Source: Verrucomicrobia bacterium UBA1412 (GTDB taxonomy: Bacteria > Verrucomicrobiota > Verrucomicrobiia > Limisphaerales > UBA1412). From it: a stretch of 5,738 nt of DNA. Under the pieces are notes generated by a model. The model searched no databases. It was not told the origin of the DNA and saw only the letters and a program-made list of their open reading frames with translations. A program made the position numbers and the translations under genes. Every line of letters begins with the position of its first letter. Position 1 is the stretch's first letter. The stretch is taken from assembly GCA_002305615.1 (NCBI GenBank), contig DBPU01000070.1:1-5738 (forward strand), read 5' to 3'. Positions 1 to 4,434 of the stretch are shown here, one piece after another.

Positions 1-4
1 AATG

Positions 5-21
5 CGCATCCTTCGGATGCG
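5..21. repeat. Strong short hairpin (CGCATCC / GGATGCG)
   Basis: Bases 5-11 (CGCATCC) are perfectly complementary to 15-21 (GGATGCG), leaving a TTC loop; the tip contains TTCG, a pattern common in stable RNA hairpins. No T-tract follows on the plus strand. On the minus strand the sequence after the stem starts with ATT and then leaves the window, so a terminator for minus-strand transcription cannot be judged. It could be a terminator stem, a dispersed palindromic element, or part of a gene off the left edge. Confidence 0.45.
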
Positions 22-32
22 GGAGAATACGA

Positions 33-46
33 TTCACACCTGTGAA
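33..46. repeat. Inverted repeat TTCACA-CC-TGTGAA
   Basis: Perfect 6-bp arms are separated by 2 bp. The half-sites TCACA/TGTGA recall CRP/FNR-type boxes, but they are in the reverse order and far closer together than a CRP site (TGTGA-N6-TCACA). There is no adjacent promoter or gene, so no regulatory role is claimed. Confidence 0.3.
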
Positions 47-77
47 AATACAAACGAATCCGGTTATCCCTTTCAAT

Positions 78-129
78 AATCTGTGCGAATCTGCGCAATC
101 TGCGGTTACAGCTTCGTCATCTGCAGTTA
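78..129. repeat. Short direct repeats of AATCTGnG(C/G)
   Basis: Near-identical units start at 78 (AATCTGTGCG), 88 (AATCTGCGC) and 97 (AATCTGCGG), spaced 10 and 9 bp. The last unit runs into TCTGCGGTTA (99-108), echoed 21 bp on as TCTGCAGTTA (120-129). This looks like a small degenerate intergenic repeat, possibly a member of a dispersed family. There are too few and too short units for a CRISPR array. Confidence 0.4.
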
Positions 130-179
130 AAAAACCTCAGGAAAGGACATCTTCACGTAAAGCGGAATAATAGTTCAGG

Positions 180-263
180 ATGAGTAAAGGTAAGGAAACG
201 GGTACCCAACCATCACGCAGAAAAACTTTGCAGGCTGTCGGTATAACAGCAGCGGAATTCTAA
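180..263 (+). pseudogene. 27-codon ORF resembling a Tat signal-peptide start (possible gene remnant)
   Basis: ATG at 180, TAA at 261. The peptide ends with SRRKTLQAVGITAAEF; residues 13-25 fit the start of a twin-arginine signal peptide (S/T-R-R-x-x-x-x followed by a short Ala/Gly-rich hydrophobic stretch). Two in-frame stops (TAA TAG) lie just upstream, so the N-terminus is cleanly bounded. The hydrophobic region breaks off at Glu-Phe-stop before a full h-region or cleavage site, and the other forward frames after the stop show no sensible continuation. The only ribosome-binding-like bases are AGG directly against the ATG, which is poor spacing. It may be the stub of a decayed Tat-exported protein, a tiny real peptide, or chance. 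It is the only gene-like item on the plus strand. Confidence 0.2.
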
Positions 264-281
264 ACCAGGCCCACCTTTATC

Positions 282-314
282 AAATAAAAAACTTCGTTTG
301 ACGCAACTCGCATC
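282..314 (-). terminator. Weak terminator-like element after ablB
   Basis: Read on the minus strand, GATGC-GAGTT-GCGTC (314-300) forms a 5-bp stem with one G.U pair. It is followed eight bases later by a T6 run and further T-rich sequence (292-282). It lies 9 bp past the ablB stop, where the operon should end. The short stem and the gap before the T-run make it a weak candidate. Confidence 0.25.
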
Positions 315-322
315 CTTAACAA

Positions 323-1171
323 TCAGGAGAGTTTTTTATACCAGACATTCATACTCTCGATGCAGCCGGATATCTGCGTGTTGTTCTTCAGGCGCCCACA
401 CCATTGATAGCCGCTGCGTGAAAAGGTGATATTGATTGCCGGTGAAACCGCACGAGCGATCGTATAGGCGGTTTTGAGTTCCTCTGCTTGGCAAAAACGC
501 TCCATCATCGCGAGCAGATAAGCAGCCAAACCCTTGCCTCTCCATGAAGGCAGGGTTGCAAAATCGGTCATTTCCACAGAGGCAGATTTGTAATCAATTT
601 CCGCAGAGGAAAGGGCGACCATCTTCCCGTGGCTCTCAGCCCCGAAAAAGACCACGTCTTTGCTCATAGCCTGGCGCAAGTAAGCCGGATCAAAAATGGG
701 AAACGGATAGGTCTTAAAAACCTGTCGGTAAATTCCGGCCATTTCCTCCACATCCTTTTCCTCACATTTTCGAAGTTTAAGCGAGGGCTCCGGCAATTCG
801 TGCGATGTCTCTTTTTTCTCCAGAGCCAGTATGTGGCATTTCTCACAAAATATCCTATCTGTCTCCTCGGCACGGCTTTTATCCAGATAATAGCCCAGGA
901 AGCAACCGGCTTCTTTCCCATTGTAGAATCCCGGGATGATCGCCTCTACCCTGTAGCCAAGCTGGAGGAATTGGTCGCAATGAGTACTGGGAATTTTAGC
1001 GAATATTTTGGAATATCCGTGTTTTTCCGCCATTTCGATCAATTTTTGAGGCAGATTCTCCTCGGCCTCCGGAGCGGTTTTCATCAGGTAAATCCGGTCG
1101 TTCATTGGCCCATGCTGGACCATGTTGCCGTCAAGTACCTGTTCTATAACATCAAAGGGTTCTTTTTTCAT
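323..1171 (-). CDS. ablB: beta-lysine N6-acetyltransferase (GNAT family)
   Basis: This enzyme transfers the acetyl group of acetyl-CoA to the epsilon-amino group of beta-lysine, giving the cytoplasmic osmolyte N-epsilon-acetyl-beta-lysine. The 282-residue length fits the AblB family: an N-terminal half of about 120 residues, then a GNAT domain at roughly residues 130-280. The acetyl-CoA loop is visible as LPSWRGKGLA (207-216), with the R-G-x-G-L/A core, after the beta-strand VEMTDFATL. A CEKC motif at 109-112 joins the halves; its role is unknown. The gene follows lysine 2,3-aminomutase, its known partner, after 95 bp, and that pairing makes the assignment firm. ATG at 1171 is the first start after an in-frame TGA. 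No Shine-Dalgarno is visible, so translation may depend on the upstream stem-loop or on leaderless-type initiation signals. Confidence 0.93.
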   Translation of the reverse strand: MKKEPFDVIEQVLDGNMVQHGPMNDRIYLMKTAPEAEENLPQKLIEMAEKHGYSKIFAKIPSTHCDQFLQLGYRVEAIIPGFYNGKEAGCFLGYYLDKSRAEETDRIFCEKCHILALEKKETSHELPEPSLKLRKCEEKDVEEMAGIYRQVFKTYPFPIFDPAYLRQAMSKDVVFFGAESHGKMVALSSAEIDYKSASVEMTDFATLPSWRGKGLAAYLLAMMERFCQAEELKTAYTIARAVSPAINITFSRSGYQWCGRLKNNTQISGCIESMNVWYKKLS

Positions 1172-1213
1172 TCTGCTGGAGGCAATAGGTTTTCATGTAA
1201 TTTCGCAAAGAGA

Positions 1214-1258
1214 GGGAGCACTCCTCCGGGGACCTTTCTCCCCATTTGCCGGGCTCCC
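1214..1258 (-). other. Nested stem-loop between kamA and ablB
   Basis: In the 95-bp spacer, GGGAGC and GCTCCC (1253-1258 and 1214-1219) form an outer 6-bp stem. Inside it GGGGA and TCCCC (1239-1243 and 1228-1232) form a 5-bp stem with a 6-base loop. No T-run follows, so this is not a standard terminator. It could set the kamA:ablB ratio through mRNA processing or stability, or it may be passive. Confidence 0.4.
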
Positions 1259-1266
1259 GCGAGGTC

Positions 1267-2565
1267 TCACTGTCTTCTTCCGTGCCGGGGATTATTCCTG
1301 GGCACCAGGGCAATTGTTTCATCATAATCCGCCAGCAATTTCTCGATGCCGATTGAACGGCATTCATTGGCGCCGGAGGTCGGAAGCTGGAGGTTGCATT
1401 TTACGCAATTGCGGTCGCAAAACTCTGCCTGGTAAGAATCGGGCTCCTGATAGGAAGTAATCACGCCCTCATAGTTACGCAAAATCACCTTGTTTGTGGA
1501 CCGGGATATCTGATAGGTAGGCATAACCGGGATTTTGCCACCACCTCCGGGCGCATCTATGACGTAGGTCGGCACGCAGAGTCCGCTTGTGTGGCCGATC
1601 AGGCTCTCCATGATTTCAATGCCTTTGCCGACCGAGGTTCTGAAATGGTTCAATCCCTCTGAGAGGTCGCACTGATAGATGTAATAAGGGCGGACACGAT
1701 TGGCCACGAGTTTCTGTACCAGAGACTTCATAACCCTCGGACAATCGTTGACCCCGGCCAGAAGTACGGATTGATTCCCCAGGGGAATCCCGGCATCAGC
1801 CAGCATCCTCAAAGCCGTACAGGAAGAGGCCGTCAGCTCCCGAGGATGATTAAAATGGGTATTGATCCAGAGCGGGTGATGTTTTTTGAGCATCTTCACC
1901 AGTTCTTTATCAATCCGGTAAGGCAATACGACGGGCATTCGAGTACCGATCCGGATCATTTCCACATGAGGAATCTTTTGGATCTCGGTGAGAATCCAAT
2001 CCAGATATTTGGTGGAGAGCATCAGAGGATCGCCGCCGCTCAAAAGGACATCCCGAATCTGGGGCGTATTGGCAATGTATTCTATCGCCTTCTCTATGAT
2101 AGAGCGGCTGGGGATATTGCTGGTATCCCCTACCCTGCGTTTGCGGGTACAATGGCGGCAATACATCGAACAGGAGTTGCTCACCAGCAATAAAACTCTG
2201 TCCGGATAACGATGAGTTAATCCCTCAACCACGCTATCCTTATCTTCGTGGAGCGGATCGGACATCTCCGATTGAACAATATCAAGCTCCTCCCGGACCG
2301 GGAAGCACTGTTTGAACACCGGGTCATGCTCCAGATCATCCGTGTCTATGAGAGAGAGATAGTACGGGGTGACCGACATTGGAAATCTGGAGGTAACAGT
2401 TTCAAACTGCTCCCGCAAATGTGATGGGAGTTTGACGCCCAGCAACATTTCGAAAGTGTCCACATCGGTGACACTATGCTTCAGGTGCCAGCGCCAGTTT
2501 TCCCAGCGCAGCCCTTTCCTGGTTCCAATTTCTTTTTGGATTTTTTTCTGTTTTACACTCAGCAT
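1267..2565 (-). CDS. kamA: L-lysine 2,3-aminomutase (radical SAM, PLP)
   Basis: Converts L-lysine to L-beta-lysine, the first step to N-epsilon-acetyl-beta-lysine (the gene is also called ablA). It has 432 residues, typical of full-length KamA and longer than the EpmB-type paralogues. The radical-SAM cluster motif is C132-x3-C136-x2-C139, followed by TRKRR. Against the Clostridium subterminale enzyme the numbering is shifted by +7: PLP lysine K344 in PGGGGK, lysine-binding D300 (YQCD) and D337 (VIDAPG), carboxylate-binding R141. Both aspartates are replaced in glutamate 2,3-aminomutases, so lysine is the expected substrate. C275 and the C-terminal cluster C383/C387/C390 match the zinc site that links subunits. 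SGGDP (176-180) is the family's SAM-binding element. ATG at 2565 is fixed by an in-frame TAA 9 bases before it; ribosome binding is weak (AAGAAAA). It lies 20 bp after the MarR gene, in one operon. Confidence 0.96.
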   Translation of the reverse strand: MLSVKQKKIQKEIGTRKGLRWENWRWHLKHSVTDVDTFEMLLGVKLPSHLREQFETVTSRFPMSVTPYYLSLIDTDDLEHDPVFKQCFPVREELDIVQSEMSDPLHEDKDSVVEGLTHRYPDRVLLLVSNSCSMYCRHCTRKRRVGDTSNIPSRSIIEKAIEYIANTPQIRDVLLSGGDPLMLSTKYLDWILTEIQKIPHVEMIRIGTRMPVVLPYRIDKELVKMLKKHHPLWINTHFNHPRELTASSCTALRMLADAGIPLGNQSVLLAGVNDCPRVMKSLVQKLVANRVRPYYIYQCDLSEGLNHFRTSVGKGIEIMESLIGHTSGLCVPTYVIDAPGGGGKIPVMPTYQISRSTNKVILRNYEGVITSYQEPDSYQAEFCDRNCVKCNLQLPTSGANECRSIGIEKLLADYDETIALVPRNNPRHGRRQ

Positions 2566-2585
2566 GTTTTCTTAAAACGTCGGCT

Positions 2586-3086
2586 CTATGGCCTGTCATC
2601 TTCGATCACTCGAATTCCCGGGAACAAATTGGGTGAGGCGTCCATATTATTGCTCCCCATAAGCTCCACGATCCGTTCCAGAGAATGGGTGATGGTCAAC
2701 AGTTCGGGCTCAGGCAATCCGGAAAGGGATTTGGAAAGCTGATCCTGAAGGAGCTCAGGAGAAGAGGAGACTATCCCCCGACCTGCCTCGGTCAAGATCA
2801 GGTGAACTCTGCGCTGATCCCGGGAGGAACGTTGACGTATCAGGTATTGTTTGGCTTCGAGCCTGTCAACTATCCCGTTGACGGTGCTGGCCGAAAGGTT
2901 GACGGCCTGAGTCAGCTCCGTCAGGGTGATATTCCCCATTTTGGCAACTGCGTGCAGGCAAACCAACTGGGGTGTCGTCAGACCCTGTTTGCGACTCAAA
3001 TCATAGGAATAGAGATTCACGGCTCGAATCACTTTTCGTAATGCAATCAATATTCTCAGTTTATAATCTATTTCGGGAAAACTCAT
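2586..3086 (-). CDS. MarR-family transcriptional regulator, probable regulator of the abl operon
   Basis: 166 residues, slightly longer than typical MarR proteins. Residues 5-35 form the N-terminal dimerisation helix. The winged helix-turn-helix covers about 37-104: TTPQLVCLHAV, helix NITLTELTQAV, recognition helix SASTVNGIVDRLEAKQYL, then the wing RSSRDQRRVHLILTEAG with the DxRR signature of the family. The rest is the C-terminal dimer helix plus a 20-residue tail. It is the first gene of the operon, 20 bp before kamA, and its own promoter carries an ordered inverted-repeat array, so autorepression is likely. The phrase RAVNLYSYDLSRKQGLTTPQL resembles, from memory, EctR/CosR proteins that repress ectoine genes, which suits an osmolyte operon. 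ATG at 3086 lacks a Shine-Dalgarno site; an in-frame TAA lies 27 bases upstream. Confidence 0.9.
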   Translation of the reverse strand: MSFPEIDYKLRILIALRKVIRAVNLYSYDLSRKQGLTTPQLVCLHAVAKMGNITLTELTQAVNLSASTVNGIVDRLEAKQYLIRQRSSRDQRRVHLILTEAGRGIVSSSPELLQDQLSKSLSGLPEPELLTITHSLERIVELMGSNNMDASPNLFPGIRVIEDDRP

Positions 3087-3109
3087 ATACAGCAGGGGCG
3101 AGTGATCTG

Positions 3110-3150
3110 CGAATTATTCGGATACGAATCATTCGTATGCGAATGATTAT
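3110..3150. promoter_or_regulatory. Operator array: three CGAAT-N-ATTCG inverted repeats at 15-bp spacing
   Basis: Units start at 3110 (CGAAT-T-ATTCG), 3125 (CGAAT-C-ATTCG) and 3140 (CGAAT-G-ATTAT, the right arm degenerate). The central unit extends to a perfect 17-bp palindrome, 3122-3138 (8-bp arms ATACGAAT/ATTCGTAT). The whole 41 bp is an imperfect palindrome centred on 3130, with 16 of 20 positions paired. A degenerate half-site, CGAGT, falls in the same phase at 3155. The third unit covers the -10 box, and the other two lie just downstream of the predicted start, the classic place for repression. The MarR protein encoded 24 bp downstream is the obvious candidate ligand. Confidence 0.75.
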
Positions 3151-3173
3151 ACACCGAGTTTCACCTTTTTCAA
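3146..3173 (-). promoter_or_regulatory. sigma70-type promoter of the marR-kamA-ablB operon
   Basis: On the minus strand: -35 TTGAAA (3173-3168), 16-bp spacer, perfect -10 TATAAT (3151-3146). AT-rich sequence upstream of the -35 (about 3174-3195) could act as an UP element. The predicted transcription start is near 3138-3140, giving a leader of about 52 bases before the MarR ATG. No other promoter is evident in front of kamA or ablB, so the three genes are probably one transcript. Confidence 0.75.
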
Positions 3174-3207
3174 TAATAAGGCTTAAATAAAACAGGGGGG
3201 TCCAGGA

Positions 3208-3231
3208 CTATAAATTATAACCTTCTTATAG
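3208..3231. repeat. AT-rich inverted repeats
   Basis: TATAA-A-TTATA (3209-3219) is a perfect 11-bp palindrome. CTATAA (3208-3213) is also complementary to TTATAG (3226-3231). It lies between the two transcription units. It could be part of an extended termination zone or simply AT-rich spacer. Confidence 0.3.
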
Positions 3232-3257
3232 GAAATGAGTTAAATATAATACGGAAT

Positions 3258-3273
3258 AGAGGAAGACTCCTCT
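3258..3273 (-). terminator. Stem-loop after the glycosyltransferase
   Basis: AGAGGA-GTCT-TCCTCT on the minus strand is a perfect 6-bp stem with a 4-base loop, beginning 6 bases after the glycosyltransferase stop. AT-rich but not T-run sequence follows (ATTCCGTATTATATTT). The position favours termination or 3'-end protection; the missing T-tract lowers confidence. Confidence 0.45.
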
Positions 3274-3279
3274 CTTTCT

Positions 3280-4434
3280 TCAACTCGGGAGGAGTTTCTG
3301 ATAGAGGCCGTAGATGTCGGCGACCATTTTCTCTTCGGAAAAACGCTCTTTGACGAAGTCTCTGCCCCGGGAGCCGAGGCGTGAACGCAGCTCTTCTTCT
3401 TTCAGGAGAGCGCTCAGGCGGGCGGATAACTGCTCCAAATCTCCCGGTGGAATCAGGTAGCCGGTTTCTTCGCTGATGCAGACCTCCCGAGCGCCGTCGC
3501 AATCGAACGCCACGACCGGTTTGCCCGCAGCCAGAGCCTGAGGCAGCGCCCGCGGCAAGCCCTCACGGCGTGAGAGGTGGACGAGGATATCCATGATCCC
3601 GGTCAAGGCCGGTATCTGCGAAGGAGGCACCAATCCGGTGAAAACGAAGTGATCGCGAATGCCCAGGGAGCTCAACTTTTTCTCAAACTCCTCGCGCAAA
3701 ATCCCGTCCCCCACCAGGAGAAATTTCAGCCGTGGCTCGGACTCGATGAGCTTCGGTGCCACGGCGAATAAATCGTCATGACCCTTGAGGTAAAAGAGTC
3801 GGGCGATTTTCCCGATCACGATATCCTCCGGGGCGATTCCGTATTGCGCCCTCAGGTTCAGGTCGTTTCGGGCCTCCAGATAGGGCCTGAGATTGAAGCC
3901 CGAGAAGATGCGGCTGTAGAGCTCCGGAGAACCGATCCCGGCCCGGAGATACTGGTCGCGCATGGCATTAGCGACGACGATAAAATGATGGGTGAAGCGC
4001 CCGGCAAGGCGTTCGGCATTTTTGAAAAGGAAATTGGCTCCCCTGCCCTGGAAATCCCCGAATGAGGGACCGTGAACCGTATGAATGACGCAGGGAACGC
4101 GGGCCATCCGGGCTGCCAGTCTGCCGACCAGACCCGCCTTGCCGCTATGCGTATGCACAATATCGGGGCGGGTTTTGCGGAAACGCTGAGCGAGCGAAAA
4201 GAGCGCCCGCAAATCGTGCCATGGACTCACGGGACGGACCAGATGCGGCTCCAGGTGAAAGAGACCCTCCACAGCGAGTGCCTGCGGCTCCAGGGTTCCT
4301 TCGGGGCCGGTCGTGGGACCGGAGACCAGGCAGACCTCTACGCCCGGGATTTTGTGTAATCCCAAGACGGTGGAGAGGGTATTCTCCTGAGCTCCGCCGA
4401 CAATGAGGCGGGTAATAATGTGCTCGACTCTCAC
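3280..4434 (-). CDS. Glycosyltransferase family 4 (GT-B fold)
   Basis: 384 residues, normal for a GT4 enzyme. The N-terminal Rossmann half has GGAQENTL (13-20), HTHSGKAGLVGRLAA (94-108) and HTVHGPSF (118-125), typical of acceptor-side GT4 segments. The C-terminal nucleotide-sugar half has GKIARLFYLKGHD (208-220) with the phosphate-contacting R212 and K217, VGDG (241-244), and REGLPRALPQALAAGKPVVAF (290-310). The usual EX7E pair is E291 with Gln at 299, a variant seen in this subgroup. No signal peptide or membrane helix is apparent, so it is probably cytoplasmic or membrane-associated and adds a sugar to a lipid-linked or surface glycan. Donor and acceptor cannot be told. The start is GTG at 4434, overlapping the TPR stop by four bases (GTGA) with no Shine-Dalgarno, which points to translational coupling. 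Confidence 0.9.
   Translation of the reverse strand: MRVEHIITRLIVGGAQENTLSTVLGLHKIPGVEVCLVSGPTTGPEGTLEPQALAVEGLFHLEPHLVRPVSPWHDLRALFSLAQRFRKTRPDIVHTHSGKAGLVGRLAARMARVPCVIHTVHGPSFGDFQGRGANFLFKNAERLAGRFTHHFIVVANAMRDQYLRAGIGSPELYSRIFSGFNLRPYLEARNDLNLRAQYGIAPEDIVIGKIARLFYLKGHDDLFAVAPKLIESEPRLKFLLVGDGILREEFEKKLSSLGIRDHFVFTGLVPPSQIPALTGIMDILVHLSRREGLPRALPQALAAGKPVVAFDCDGAREVCISEETGYLIPPGDLEQLSARLSALLKEEELRSRLGSRGRDFVKERFSEEKMVADIYGLYQKLLPS

Larger units (their letters stand above)
1..322. other. Intergenic region with small repeats and hairpins
   Basis: No convincing full-length gene lies in this stretch downstream of the acetyltransferase. It holds a 7-bp-arm hairpin at 5-21, a 6-bp-arm inverted repeat at 33-46, short AATCTG-type direct repeats at 78-129, a 27-codon plus-strand ORF at 180-263 and a weak terminator-like element at 282-314. 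Each is listed separately. The composition is mixed and nothing else stands out. Confidence 0.6.

Noticed and set aside
78..129. Possible CRISPR array
   Set aside because: The units are only 9-10 bp, directly adjoining with no spacers, and no cas gene is present.
255..430. Frameshifted continuation of the Tat-like ORF
   Set aside because: The two other forward frames give either an early stop or a Cys/Ser/Arg-rich reading with no protein-like pattern, running into antisense ablB.
629..1327. Long plus-strand ORF (232 codons)
   Set aside because: It lies opposite ablB and the kamA end, reads as unstructured Phe/Arg/Cys-rich sequence with no domain, and the minus-strand genes there have clear family motifs.
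1771..2193. Plus-strand ORF (140 codons) opposite kamA
   Set aside because: It is antisense to the conserved radical-SAM core; no recognisable motif and no ribosome-binding site were seen.
2615..2624. Perfect palindrome TTCCCGGGAA
   Set aside because: It lies inside the MarR coding region where it encodes Phe-Pro-Gly; a 10-bp palindrome there is compatible with chance and there is no promoter nearby.
3778..4359. Two 95-codon plus-strand ORFs opposite the glycosyltransferase
   Set aside because: They are shadows of a GC-rich gene with strong third-position bias; the GT4 motifs on the minus strand explain the sequence.
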